Source: Ustulina deusta | Taxonomy: Eukaryota; Ascomycota; Sordariomycetes; Xylariales; Xylariaceae | DNA: 64,000 nucleotides | Direction of reading: 5' to 3' | Assembly (NCBI GenBank): GCA_023159155.1 | Contig: JAJNNX010000009.1 | Location: 1,054,001-1,118,000 of the forward strand | Part shown: positions 24,599-36,509 of the stretch, in pieces | Position numbering within the stretch: position 1 is the first letter of the stretch | Layout: every line of letters starts with the position of its first letter | Translations under genes and position numbers: made by a program | Notes under the pieces: generated by a model | What the model saw: the letters and a program-made list of their open reading frames with translations, nothing else | Databases searched by the model: none | What the model was told of the DNA's origin: nothing

Positions 24599-26559
24599 AT
24601 GATTCAAGGCATCTTTTATGCGAGATTCCTTCCACATGAAGGTAGGCAGTTCTGTCCAGGCTCAGCCATGCATTTATTTCCCTTTATTGATTTACGACTG
24701 TTGTTCCTCGTCTGGTCGACGAAGCATTGTATTCGATGTCACGTCTTTCAAGCGACCAGCTCGTCTCTCTCATCTCCCATGAGGCGACCAACTCGTCGGA
24801 AGTATTCTGCACTGGCTGACCGACCCCGATCAATCAAGGCACCAAGGTCGTAGCACAGTCGCCGCCAGGCTGCATCGTGGCCACGGAATTCGCACCGCAC
24901 CTGAAGCCGCCCCTGGTCGACTTCGACATCGTGCAGGAATACATCATCCCGCGCAAGGCTTTTTTCAACCGTCTCGTGACGGTGAACACGCCCGACGGCA
25001 AGCATAGCATCTTGGGTTTCCCCGTGTCTATCCCGCACGAGAGATACCACAGGAACGAGTTCATTTTCAACTTCGGCTTGGTCATCGAGTCCGATGTCGA
25101 CCAGATCCCCTATGAGCGCCTCGTGCGCCGTCTCGCCGTCACGTTTGCCGAGATGGAGCGCCAGAATGGGTATCTGAGTAGCGAGGGCGAGGTCGACGAC
25201 GGACGGCGGCCCATCGAAGGTTTGTTGGAGATTGTGAAGGAGGATTTGAATAATTACGGAGAGTGTATGATTCCAGTTGGTGAGTGCTCCTATTATTGTG
25301 ATGCTATCCTCTCCATGTTCTCATCTAACAAGTACGTAGACGAAGGCAACACCATAAACATGAAGCTATTCCCTTACCACGCACCACCACCCCCGGTGCA
25401 CGGATGGCACGTCCCAGTCCCCAAGACCAAATTCTCCGAGATCGTGGACTCGACCTGGGATCTCACATTGCAGAGAATCATCCCGCACGTGGACGGTGTC
25501 AATGACGTCCGCCGCATCGCGTGGCTCGCAGACGTCTCCCTGCCCCTCACCCAATGTGCGCTGCAACATCTGCTGTACTACGATACCATTTTACTCCTCG
25601 ACATGTTTTTCTTCGGCTCGTGCTATGCCCTACGCCCGGGCATCCACGACTTTGTCTCGAACCGCTCGAACCTTGTCGATGAGTGCGCGGCATACGTATG
25701 CATATCACCGCCTATGACCTCAGGTTCGGGGAATAGCAACGCCGAGAACATGACAGGCAGCACCGCAAGCCTCAATATCCCGGGCTTGACCCTGTCGACC
25801 TCGAGCCGCCACCACAGCGCAGTCGACCTATCGACCACACCGCGCCTGCATGCAGATACATCCAGCCGCCCCACCACCTCCTCGACCACCTCCCTCGCGC
25901 CCACGAGAGTGTCCCACTACCAACTCATCAAGCTCATGACGACGTTCTGCGTCGGCCGCAGCGTCATGGAGTGGGTGCGTCTGCACCAGGAAGCCGGCTT
26001 CGACGTCCTGCGCCACGTCGACGTGCGGCGGCTCGTGCAATTCGGCGTCATCAAGGGGCTCCTGTACCGGGTGCACAAATACGCCGTGTCGAAGTCGTAT
26101 CTGGGGCTTCTCGCGACGGGGCGGAGACCGGGGGTCGTCGAACTCGGGCCGAAACCGCGAAACGCGGACAAGGACAAGGACAAGGACAAGGGAAAGGGGA
26201 AGGGGAAGGGGAAGGAAGCGAAGAGCCCCGAGGACGACGGGCTCGAGATGAAGATCAGCCGGCAGCGGATGCATCGCCTCCGGATCCACGACGCCGACGA
26301 CGACGATGAAAATGACGACGTCGATGGGGACGATGACGATAACGACGACGACGACAGGGAGGGAGGAGACGGATCCGAGACGGACGACGAGCGGGGCTAC
26401 GCGTATGACGCCGCGAAGACGCGCCGGAAGATGCAGCGGTATGTCGACGGCCAGCATTGCTTCGACCAGATCATCACGGAGCAGAACCTCACGGACACCG
26501 AGATCATGCGGCGGCTCAAGAGCTTCGAGCCGGGCGACGTGGCGATTCTGTATCGCTAG
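24599..26559 (+). CDS. NPR2: Nitrogen permease regulator 2, GATOR1/SEACIT subunit
   Basis: Exons 24599-24641, 24839-25279 and 25340-26559 give 567 residues. Exon 1 encodes the classic N-terminus MIQGIFYARFLPHEG. A 197-nt intron with branch GGCTGAC ends before 24839, and exon 2 resumes TKVVAQSPPGCIVATEF. The long open frame that begins at 24877 starts with a GTG inside exon 2 and is not the true start. The second intron (25280-25339, GTGAGT...TACGTAG) is 60 nt with no stop, so it silently adds 20 residues if missed. Core motifs are FDIVQEYIIPRKAFFNRLVT, RYHRNEFIFNFGLV and LQHLLYYDTILLLDMF. Npr2 and Npr3 form the GAP complex that restrains TORC1 under amino-acid starvation. An unusual Lys/Asp repeat (~435-455) and an acidic tract (~478-510) sit near the C-terminus. 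Confidence 0.95.
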
Positions 26560-27295
26560 GTTTTCCACGCTCGATGCATGCATGTACTTACTTACTTGCT
26601 TAACATCACTCACTCACTCACTCACTTGCTTCTCCTTTCCGCCTGGGATTCCCTCTCTCTGCCATCACCACAGCATATTTGCCTGAGCCTGGCCAGTTCT
26701 ATCGTGTTAGGATACGACAACAGGTAAGCGTGAAGGAAGCAGCGATAGCTGTCTTACATTGTTCCTACCTAGCATTTGATCAATCGCTTGTAAAAAGAAA
26801 GGCATTCGTCGTGTCTGTTATCTGATATACGGCACACGCGTTACATGCCCATGCACGAGTTAGCTAGATCATCGAGTATTCGTCTCGTCAAGCATCTCTC
26901 CCACATCACGACTCTCGACGTACCTCCGTACATTTCACACAATAGGTGTATATATCCACAAGAACCATCACGACAGGCTGTCTCCTAGTTGCCATTATGG
27001 CTACCGTGTAATCATGAATTCGGCAGTCTTCTCTCAATGAATCCGCGAAGGAGATCTAGGCCGGTCCCCTTGGCCGATTCAAAGACGAAGATCACCACGG
27101 CGTAGGCAAATAAATGAATGGATGGATGGATGAGAATAAGTGATAGTCTATATATCTCTCTACATGATGCTATAACCTGTACAAGTCGTGATGTTACATC
27201 ACACAGCCCAACCAACTGATTACCTGTATATATAGTTACAGCGATAATACACAATCCTGATTTTCTCATTTTGGCATTGATTTGTACTCATCCAA
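26560..27295. other. Convergent intergenic region
   Basis: The 3' ends of NPR2 and the TyrRS gene meet here. An ACTC microsatellite lies near 26606-26628 and an ATGG repeat near 27113-27131. No gene is supported. Confidence 0.5.
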
Positions 27296-29460
27296 TCATG
27301 ACTCGGGGTCCCCAATCTTATCGCCGGCCCTCGACAAAGCCTCATCCCGCACTCTCTTCTTCTCCGCCAGCACCTTTCGCGCATCCCCAAGGATCTTGTC
27401 GATAGCAGCAGTCTTCTGCTTCACGGTGAGCGTGATTTGCGGATTCAGCTGCTCGACGCGGGTGTACCGATCCAGCAGCTGCGCAGCACGCGACCGCGCG
27501 GGGGGGAACTTGATCTGCCTTGGCACCGAAGTATCAGCGTCCTCGAGCGCGATGTCTCCTTCGCGTTCTATCTGAGCCAGTTGCTCGCCTACGCGCGAGA
27601 GCTCCTCGGTGCTGAATTGAGGGTTTTTGCCATTGTTGGCAGCGATGAGCTGCTCGCGCAAAAGGCGCAGACGGCCCTTGCCGGCTTCGCCGGGGTAGGA
27701 TTTGCCGCTTGCTTCCCACTCTTCGTCGCTGATCATCTCTACTATCCGGACGAAGTGCTTGCCTCGTCGCAGGACGAGGATCTTTCCGTCGATGAGGAAG
27801 TTTCTCGTGTCCCCGGGGAACCAGCTCTTTACCGATTGGAAGGTTACTTCGCCTTCGTCCATCACCTTGTTGTTGTGGGCATTTCGGCCAGGAGCTCCAC
27901 CCACATAAGCGCCTTGGTGAGCTATCAGGCGGTGAGCGTCGTTGGAGCTTTCTGCTAGACCTGTGGCGTGGAGAATGCGTGATATGGATTTCCCTAGGAT
28001 GAGGGACTCCGGTAGTTGAATATCGGGCCGAAAGTTTAGCGCGAGGGTGGAGGTTGGAGGGGTAACGCGATCGGGGTAGGAGTCTACCTCCCCTATAGAT
28101 GTAGGAGTGGTTGGCTGTGTCGTGTCCTTGGAAAACATCTGCTTGTGTCGGAATCGAGTAGCCTCAGCTTCGGCAACCCCATGGACCAGGGCGATGACTT
28201 CGAAAGCAAGGGTATGATGGGCATGGCGCTTGGGAGGGTCCAGGTTATGTTGTTCCATAGTTTCGTTAATCCGCTCAAGGGGTAGAAAGGTGAAGAGTTT
28301 CAGAAGTTTCTCGACATCACTGTCTGGCCGTCGCATGAAGTATCCGTAAAGATCAAAAGAATTGGTCATGAAAGGGTCGAGCCACATGGCGTTGCCAGCA
28401 CTTTTCCCAAACTTGTTGCCCGCCGAGTCCGTCAATAGGGGCACGGTGAAACCCACTGGCGTATGCAACAAGTCATTGGGTTGTTGCTTTTGGGGATCCG
28501 GCTCTGTGTCGCGGAGTAATTTGACGGCGTCGATACCGGCAACGATATTGCCGTACTGATCGGAGCCTCCTATCTGCATGCATACTTCTTTCGGCCCGGA
28601 GAACATTTCCCACCAGTCCCAAGCCTGCATCATAGGGTATATGAATTCGGCAAGAGACATGCCGTCGCCCTTGGCCATCTTCCTCTTCACGGTCTCACGT
28701 GTCAGCATGGGGCCCAGACGCATTCGCTTGAACAAGCGTTGGACGACTTCGAGAAACGGCGTTGAATTGTACCAACTACTGTTGTTCGCCAGTTCGCGAT
28801 TCCAAGACCATTCTTTCTCATACCCGAATCGCCTGGCCTGGCTGTCGACGTTTTGCCACATGCGCTTCAGCTGGTAATGGATTTTGGTGGTGAACATGGC
28901 CCTGTCCGCCCTGGATACCTCGTCCCTGGTCTGGAGCCGATCGGTGGGATCGCCTACTTTGGCTGTAGCGCCTCCGACGACACTGATGGCGCGGTACCCA
29001 TGCATATACATCCAAAACAGAGGCATCAGGGGCAGCAAGTGGCCGAGGTGGAGAGAAGCGGCAGTGGGGTCGATGCCGACGTAGACGCCGATGCGCCGGC
29101 GCGTCATGAGCTCGCGGATCTGCTCGTCGGTGCTGCAGATGCGCATCCATTAGCAACAGCCAAAGCCAAGCATAGAGCGGTAGTTGACGCCATATAGCAA
29201 GTCGAGGGACCATCGTACCCGGCGATGTCTTTGACATATCCACGCTCCTTGAAGCTGTCCCAAAGACACGGCTCCTGTCCATTCTTGATTCTCCTCGCCC
29301 GCTGATCCCACGACTCTTGTGCGAGGCGTCGCTTTTCCAGGGTGCTGAGATGTATCGGGCGACGGTGTTGACGGGTTGCGGCGACGGATCGGAGGAGACA
29401 TGTTCGACAGAGCGTCGGCCGCGCTGAGCTCGGCACCGCACGCCACGCCCGTGTCGACAT
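27296..29460 (-). CDS. cyt-18: Mitochondrial tyrosyl-tRNA synthetase, CYT-18 type
   Basis: Exons 29460-29219 and 29132-27296 encode 692 residues. The intron has a GTACGA donor, GCTAAT branch and CTGCAG acceptor. Exon 1 supplies an Arg/Ser-rich mitochondrial presequence (MSTRAWRAVPSSARPTLCRT) and a basic helix (LEKRRLAQESWDQRARRIKN). The catalytic domain shows HLGH (109-112, the HIGH box), the tyrosine-site QIGGSDQYGN (~267-276) and KFGKS (321-325, the KMSKS box). The C-terminal region has an S4-like domain (KSISRILHATGLAESSNDAH). In Neurospora the orthologue CYT-18 also splices mitochondrial group I introns through N-terminal extensions. The fungal-type N-terminal helix is present here, so that second role is plausible but inferred. 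An ATG at 29146 lies within the intron; starting there would lose the targeting sequence. Confidence 0.95.
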
Positions 29461-30162
29461 GGCGACGGATGTGGCTGTGAATCGAAATACGACGACGGGA
29501 GTTGTGGTGGGAAGAGGGGGTAGAGAGCCTTGAAGCTCTGTTCTCGAGGAACTCAGAGCATGAGCGAAGGAACACGAATTGCAGAAGCACAGGTCAAGGC
29601 TATGGATCCCGAGAATAGCTTCAATTCAATTGATGAGACGACATAGTTTTTTTGCTGTCTGCTTGCGGGCCCACATAAAGTCCCGTACATTACTAGTACT
29701 ACCTGGGTACCAACTAGTCTCGTCTAGGCTAGTCCAGCTACCTACAGCGGTAGTGGCATGTGCGACCTCCACTGGGTCATGCAGGCATTAGCACGTGCTT
29801 TTAGGGGCCTGAGACATAAGGCATCAACTTCTCCCGCAATGAATCGAGCAGTCGGGCCAAGCAACCAATCACAGAGCTTACAAGGGTCCTCGGCAATCGC
29901 TACGCCAGCATTCCAGCCAATCCAATCCCAACCCACTTCATCATCGCCCATCATACTACCGAGGGAGATTGGAACGAACCTCATCATCGCCTGCTTACAG
30001 CAACCTCTCAGGCACCTCGAGCGCAAGCGCTGACGACTCCCACCACCACATCGTCAACTCACTCGGGAATTCTCACAAGTACTCTTGGGTGATTCATTGA
30101 ACTGCTTCACCGGTTGCGGTGCTTTCTTTTTCGAATCCCCCCTCCCCCTATAAATAACCACA
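29461..30162. promoter_or_regulatory. Divergent promoter region TyrRS / SDH4
   Basis: The 702 bases between two divergent nuclear genes for mitochondrial proteins contain both promoters. A TATAAATA lies at about 30148-30155, immediately before the SDH4 start and so probably too close to act as a TATA box. No coding sequence is supported. Confidence 0.45.
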
Positions 30163-30947
30163 ATGGCCTCTGCGATCCGTCCGATGCTGCTGAGGCAGTC
30201 CGCCCTCTCCGCCGCTACCCGACGAGCCGCTACCGTCCCCGCGTCCGCCTTCCTGTCGAGGACGACGCCTTTTCAACCCGCCGTTGCCAAGAATGCCGCC
30301 CGTGTAGCTGCTTTCCACGCCTCTAGCCGGAGGAGCCTGCTCCCCCCCGGACCCCGTACGTGATCTCGAGACTGCTGGATATGCAGCGCCTCGATGCCTC
30401 TTCAGTCCATACCTTGCTAACGCGTACTACAACAGAGGTTATCAAGGGAACCAGTATGTGCAGATCGATTTCCCGTCGTGAACGTAGTCATACATGTCGA
30501 TGAATTACCTCACCCGAATACCGATCGCCACTCTGCGCAATCGAGAACCAAAGATATCTCCACGCAGCTCATGCATACTAACCTGCCGAAACAGTCAACG
30601 ACGCCGCCCCCGTCCCCGATCCGGCGCCCACACACGGCTCCTACCACTGGACATTCGAGCGTCTGATCGCCGCCGGTCTGGTACCTCTGACCGTAGCTCC
30701 CTTCGCCGCTGGCTCTCTCAACCCGGCGCTGGATGCCACCCTGTGCGCCCTGCTACTCGTCCACAGCCATGTCGGCATGCAGTCCATCATCATCGACTAC
30801 GTCCCCAAGCGCCAATATCCCGGCGCCTTCAAGATTTCCGCGTGGCTGCTCAACATCGCCACCGTCCTCGCTGGTATTGGCCTGTACGAATTCGAGACCA
30901 ACGATGTCGGAGTGACAGAAGCTGTGAAGCGTGTCTGGAACGCCTAG
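30163..30947 (+). CDS. SDH4: Succinate dehydrogenase membrane anchor subunit CybS
   Basis: Exons 30163-30355, 30436-30453 and 30595-30947 encode 187 residues. The middle exon is only 18 nt and reads, across its junctions, QVIKGTI. Its flanking introns have donors GTACGT and GTATGT and a CTAACC branch site. The first ~60 residues form a mitochondrial presequence rich in Arg, Ala and Ser. The mature part starts NDAAPVPDPAPTHGSYHWTF and has three hydrophobic helices: LIAAGLVPLTVAPFAAGSL, a second around ALDATLCALLLVHSHVGMQS, and ISAWLLNIATVLAGIGLYEF. The His residues in LLVHSHVGMQ and the DYVP motif are the expected heme- and quinone-site region of CybS. The protein anchors complex II in the inner mitochondrial membrane. 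Confidence 0.95.
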
Positions 30948-31340
30948 ATGCGCTTCCCCCCTCCCATCGGGCACGGATATCTACTCGGCCTGCGCTTCTA
31001 CCCAAACTGGGATTTTCCTTGGAATATAAGGGCTACAAAGCACCCTCCGGCCAGGGAAGTGTGGGCCGCTAATGGTGGAACTGAGACGAGATGGCCAGAC
31101 TGAGGTGTAGGAGTTGAAAAAAAGAGGTCGAATTCCTTTGGTAAGAGGGGCCTACCTCATGTGTCAAAGGTTCGAAAGAGTCGGATTAGGGTCTTGGTTA
31201 AACCTGCCCATCCCCGGTCTAGCCGTGTATCCAATATAACCCGTATATAACTGAACTTTCTATCACATTAAACATACAAGCGGTGCGTATTTTGACAGCG
31301 AGGCGACGTGAAAACCAAGTTTGACTCACAATCACCATGG
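30948..31340. other. Convergent intergenic region
   Basis: It separates the 3' ends of SDH4 and VPS53. No feature beyond presumed untranslated sequence is seen. Confidence 0.5.
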
Positions 31341-34053
31341 TTATTCGGTGCCACCCGCACCACTCCCACTGACATCTCTCTTCCCGAAACGAGCCCCGAG
31401 CCCGCTGATGGCGATATCCCTGCGGAAAAACTTGCCGAAATTCCTCAGGTTCTCGTTAATGCTCGCGGCATTCTGGCCCCCTGCGGCGCTTCCGCTACCT
31501 CCTGCTAGCCCTGGTAACTGACCGGCCGACGGTGTCCCTATCCTCTCGACGCCATCCCGCGCCGCAGAGAGCAACTTCTCGCCCAAGCTCGTAGGATCGA
31601 AACGGACGGGCGTGGCAGCAGCCGTGGCAGCGGCGTGGTTGAGGCCGCCGACGAGACTAGAACTGCCCAGTCCAGAGGTCATGAGCAGGGGCGTAAGGAG
31701 CGGGCTCTGCGCCACAAGTTTGTTTCCGCCCGTAGAGGGCGTGGCGTCACGATGGATGCCGAACAGCTCGACGAGATGCGCCTGGTCTATCTTGCGTACG
31801 CCCTTCAACTCAAGGATCTTCTTGAAGTTGGCGTCGGAGCGGTCGCCTATGTGGATCAGGTAGGCTTGGACGAGACCCTCGGGGGGTGAGGGGCGGACCT
31901 GGAGCGTTTTGAGAAGAGGGTCGATGCGCGTCATGATGTTGTTTACGCGCTTGACGAAACTGGCGGGGGGGGGTTGAGATGGGGTGGAGGATGAGGGGTT
32001 GTGGTATGAAAGAACGTTTTCGAAGGCTTTGGTGAGGACATATTTGTCGAGGAGCATCTGCATGTGCTGTGTCAGCATCCAACTATTCTTCATCGAACCC
32101 GCCGACTAGAAATGTCATATGAATAGTAGAGGTTTGTGAGATGTGAGATTTACCTGCTCTGCACCGACCTCGGAAACAGGTCGGCACTGCACGATGTTGG
32201 CAATGTAGGTGTTGGCGATATGTTCCACCAAATTATCGGCAAATGCTCGCGCATACTGCGGCTTCACGACAATAGCGAGTATTTCCTCCGCTTTCGTATT
32301 GACATGTGAGACTAGTTCGCCGACATATGAGCTTTGATCCCCTACACTGTCCATCTTGCTCCAATTCGTGTTCTTCATCTCACGCCACGCACCATCGCAA
32401 TCCGCCTCTACTTTGTTGACGAGTGCTAGTACGGCCGTGCTTGCGACGCCGAGGAACGCATCGGCCTGGGATGTGAGATCGACTTTAGACACAAGTTCGT
32501 GGTCGATTCGTTTCTTTATGTTCTCCTCTAATTGTCCCGTGTTGGTGTACCAAAAATCTGCCGTGTTCAGCACAAGAATAATATCTTGTATAGATGCCGC
32601 CGTCTGTGCTGGCCGTTGCAAAATGGCAAGCAACACTTGTTGAGCGTACTCGTCCAAGTACTTGGCCAAGGTTTTCGCGAGGTCTAATAATCGCTCGCTC
32701 GTAGACAGCTTCGCGCATTGCGATAGTGTGAGCTTATAAAAATGAAACAGCTCGATGGCAGAGCTAATGACGGCCTGTGGCGAGAATTCCTCGTCGACAG
32801 GTAATAACGGCTGAGCTTTGTAGCTCGGGATCATGGCCGCCAGAGCCTTATCCTGGGATTCTACCCATAGGCTCAAGTACGGCTCGAAGGCTACGGAGAT
32901 AGACCCATTAAAGGTTTGCGTCCTCTCGTCTGCCGAGCTTAGAGTATCGATGCTTGCCCTCGGCTCGTTCGAAAATCTTCTTTCTATACTCTGCTCGAAG
33001 TCCATCGTCTCCTGAAGGCAGCTAAGAAGCAGATTCACATCAATCCTGGCACCGTCGACCTTGCGCATGCTCTTCTCCAATATTCCCTTATAGTCATCCC
33101 TTGTACCGTCGCAGAACGCCATAGCGAGGGTCTCACCAACCCGCCAGTGAGGGGGGAATATGGAAGCGTGCTCCTCCTCGTACCCCTTCATCATCCGCTT
33201 GAACCACGCATACCGCCGTCCGATATTGTCGAGGCTACCTGCTTCGTCATTGCCCCTGAATACTTGGCGGTACTCACGTAGTTCCGTGTTCACATACCAG
33301 GCGACAAGTCGCGCCCGCGCAGTGTCGCCCAAGGCATCCATGACACCACAAGCCTCAACTAGGGTGGCTTTCCTTCCGCCGACCTCGCCCTTTGCAAAGG
33401 CTATCTCGAAGTCCTCGCAGACCTGCTCCAGCAACTCGCGCTGCACCTCGCCCACACCACGGCTGAGGGTGGCAATCTGGTCAATGCTGCGATAGCTGTT
33501 GAAATGGCGCATGAGCTGTATGACGGCCTGTAGCAACGAGGCACAGTCGCGATATTGGCGAGTTTTAGCCAGGCCGCGCAGCTGTTCGTAGGCTGTGGTC
33601 AACATCTGCAGGCGCTTGAGGGCAGTCATCGAGAGGGTCAGATTCTTCTTGGTGCCGTCGAGGCGCTTGATGTCGGCAGTCATGGACGTGATGTTCTGCT
33701 CGGTCTGGATAGCACGCGCGCGGACCGTCTCGATCTTGCGGAAGAGCGCCCCCAGCTCTGCCTGTGCCGACTGCATGCGCTCGAGCGAGGAGTCGGGCCC
33801 GTAGGCTTGTGCCCTCTGGCGGGCGGCGATCTGAGCCGAGAGGGCATCTTGCTCGGACAGCAGAGTCGAGGCCACAGAGCGAATGGACGAGACGGTCGAG
33901 GGATGGGAGAAGAGCAGGTTGAGGTGTTGGATAGGATCGTAGTCGGCTGTTGTTGCGCATAGACGTGTATATGTCAGTCTCTCCTGTCATCCAGATCGAG
34001 CTTGGTCTCTAACCTGCGTCCAGCGACAGCGACTCTGCTGCACTGCCATTCAT
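31341..34053 (-). CDS. VPS53: Vps53, GARP tethering complex subunit
   Basis: Exons 34053-34014, 33946-32154 and 32057-31341 give 849 residues. The small first exon (MNGSAAESLSLDA) joins the conserved ADYDPIQHLNLLFSHPS. The long middle exon carries the coiled-coil N-terminal region (LSEQDALSAQIAARQRAQA through IQTEQNITSMTADIKRLDGT). The last exon begins MLLDKYVLTKAF and contains the conserved LELKGVRKIDQAHLVELFG. The tail is Gly/Ser/Ala-rich and low complexity. Vps53 with Vps51, Vps52 and Vps54 tethers endosome-derived vesicles at the trans-Golgi. The middle intron, GTAAAT to ATGCAG, must be removed; otherwise the protein stops after EVGAEQ plus 15 residues and the C-terminal part looks like a separate gene starting MKNSWML. 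Confidence 0.93.
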
Positions 34054-35104
34054 TTGAGCGGCAGATGGGAGACCGAAGGCCTCGCTCACATTGGCCGAGT
34101 CTTGTTGTATATTGTGTATGAAATGTAGGGACCTGGTAGACTTACACCATTTCGGTGTTGAAACTGGAAGTGCAGGTACCCGACAGGGGAGCTTGTAGAC
34201 CCCTACATGGGTATGTACGTACACACCTCGGTAGGTTATGTAGGTACCTTGTGTAGTGCCCATAGATTAAGTACAGGTAGCATACCAGCCTCCTGTACCT
34301 ACACTACAGTACCTAAGTAGAGAGGTAATTACCTACCTGCACGCCTATACCGCCAACTGTACGGAAGACTAACAGGGACCTACCTAGGTAGATTAGGCAT
34401 TATCGTCCTGTAGTGGCACCAGGAACACGCCACCATTCGGGTCTTCTAGGTAACTACAGCTGCTTGGCACTTGTTGCGCTCGGGCTCTCTCATTTTCTTA
34501 TTTATGCGTAGCACTTCTTACACCGACGTACCTTCACTTCAACAATGGGCTCTGTATCAGGTTAAATAATAGGTATCTCGACTCACTAAAATGCTGTAGG
34601 TAGCCTTGGAATTCCCACGCAATGACCTAATCGTATGATGCCCAGTATCTTCAGTTTGAACAGGACATGATTTAGCATACCTAGTTATACTTGGCGGTAG
34701 AAGCTTTGCTTTCCACTCCTGGGCTCAGTCTCGCACCCGCCGGCCCGACAGAGAAGCAGGAGATCTGTATGAATGCGGTCTCTACCTATCATGATCCGCT
34801 TTCTGTTTAACCCACGCTGTAGGGAACACCTCCCCCCTACCTGTCGTTATGTTCACATGCTGGAAAGAGAAGAGCCGGTGCTAACCGAAGCCATGTCAGC
34901 GGCGCTCATCATCGCCTCATGATAATGTACTTTCGTGATGTTCTCGCGATGCCACCAACTCCCCCATCCGTTCCTATCACGCCCACCAAAAGACCGCGCT
35001 AAATCGTGGTCAAGAAAACCCCCTAATACTATGATATGGTTGCGACGAGTCGAAGCTGGCTGTGTAGCTAGAAGCCACGCACTACTAGCACGCGTAGGTA
35101 GGTC
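34054..35104. other. Intergenic region, VPS53 promoter side
   Basis: The minus-strand frame upstream of the VPS53 ATG stays open to another ATG at 34263, but the extra 70 codons show no conservation. Dense TAGGTA/TACCTA words occur at about 34170-34400. Nothing else is supported. Confidence 0.45.
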
Positions 35105-36509
35105 TTACGGGCTCAGCAGATGCTCTATCGCGCCCTGTACGCTTCCGCCGCTTCGTCGCAAGGCCGCTACGTTCCTGTCAAAATCGTAGAATCCCATATC
35201 GTTGAGTTGACGGAGCTGTTCTGCGTATCGCTCTTCGGGTGGTCGGTTGTCGGGTGGAGCTGGTGATGCCCCTGACCCGCCCATTCCTAGGAGCTGCATC
35301 ATCTGTTGCAGGGCTTCGGGGTTCATGGGCGGCATACCGAAGGGATTGTTAGCAGCATTCTGGTTTGCGCCAATGCCACCACCGAATAGGTTTGCGAACG
35401 GGTTCGGCGGTGGGCTTGAAGCACCCTGTGCATTTGCTCCCTGTCCTTGACTAGTGGTAGTGGTAGCGTTATGACTGCTGTTTGCGTTGTCGGTAGTCTG
35501 TGCGCTTGTGTTTCCTGGAGCTGGGCTGGTCGTCCCTGACTGACCAGCGCCGGCAGGAGGCATTCCATAAGGGTTAAAAAGGCCAGCGAGTGGGTTAGAC
35601 TGACCGCCTAAACCCGCTAGGGCCGGTATATTGGCCCAGGCAGCTGGGTCGAACGGGCTGGGTTGCCCTTGCGCGCCGCTATTGTTTGTAGCATTGTCGT
35701 TTCCAGCGCCAGGTGTGGTGTCTGTTACGCCAGGCATGGGAAAGGCGCCTTGGCCACTGTTACCTCTCATCATGCGTTGTAATCGGGCGGCGCTTCTTAG
35801 AGCCTCAGGATTGGTCATCATCTGGCGGAAGAATGGCGATCGAACCATCTCGCGGGCATTAGGGTTGTTCCGTAGCATGGGGTTGGATTGGATCATCATA
35901 TCGAGGAACTGGTCGTTGTTCATCATCTCATTCATCTGTTGGGCCACGTGAGGGTTGCTGAGCATGTTGGCAAGCTGATCTTCGTCCATCATTGACCCGA
36001 CCATCTATGAACAGGCAACCGTATTAGTGAGCATGTTGGAACTGCAGTAGTCATATGGGGACACTTACGCCACCATCTGGACCAAACATTTCGGCCGAAG
36101 GTAGGTTCGTCAAGCCCGCGTATCGCGCGCCGGTCAAACCTGCCAGAGGGTTGTTGGCAGTTCCAGCAGCCATGTTGGTAGGAACCTGAGGCGCGGCGGG
36201 AGTCGAGGTGGAGGAAGAAGAGGGGGCGGGGGCGGGATTGCTGGCAGCGCTTTTCACCAGGTGGACGGTGTTGCCGGGCTTGATCTTGTAGGTGCTCAGA
36301 GGCTCTTCATTCTTCATGACGCGGCCCGAGTAGATGAGGCGTTGGCGCTCGGGCGGGATATCCTCGAAATCGGAGCCGGCGAGCTTGGCCTTGAGGTCGG
36401 CCACAGTGGCGGATTCGGCCATGGTGACGGTATGTTGCCTGTCGCCTGACGTCTTCACCTTGAAGGTGACCTGGGAGTCGGCAGAGGCCCCCTCGGTGGA
36501 GTCGGCCAT
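35105..36509 (-). CDS. DSK2: Dsk2/ubiquilin-type ubiquitin shuttle protein
   Basis: Exons 36509-36069 and 36004-35105 encode 446 residues. The start ATG at 36509 (MADSTEGASADSQ) is preferred since the upstream extension lacks an ATG. An N-terminal ubiquitin-like domain covers residues ~15-85 (VTFKVKTSGDRQHTVTM, then IPPERQRLIYSGRVMKNEEP, then IKPGNTVHLVKS). The middle has Met/Asn/Gln-rich STI1-like helices (QMNEMMNNDQFLDMMIQSNP, RLQRMMRG). A Gly/Asn/Pro-rich linker leads to a C-terminal UBA domain (RYAEQLRQLNDMGFYDFDRN, then ALRRSGGSVQGAIEHLL). Dsk2 carries polyubiquitinated clients to the proteasome, with the UBL docking on the proteasome and the UBA binding ubiquitin. The 64-nt intron has a GTAAGT donor and CATAG acceptor. 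Confidence 0.95.

Noticed and set aside
31341..32093. Separate 250-residue gene beside VPS53
   Set aside because: Its first residues are intron sequence. The rest is the VPS53 C-terminus joined by a phase-0 splice at 32154/32057.
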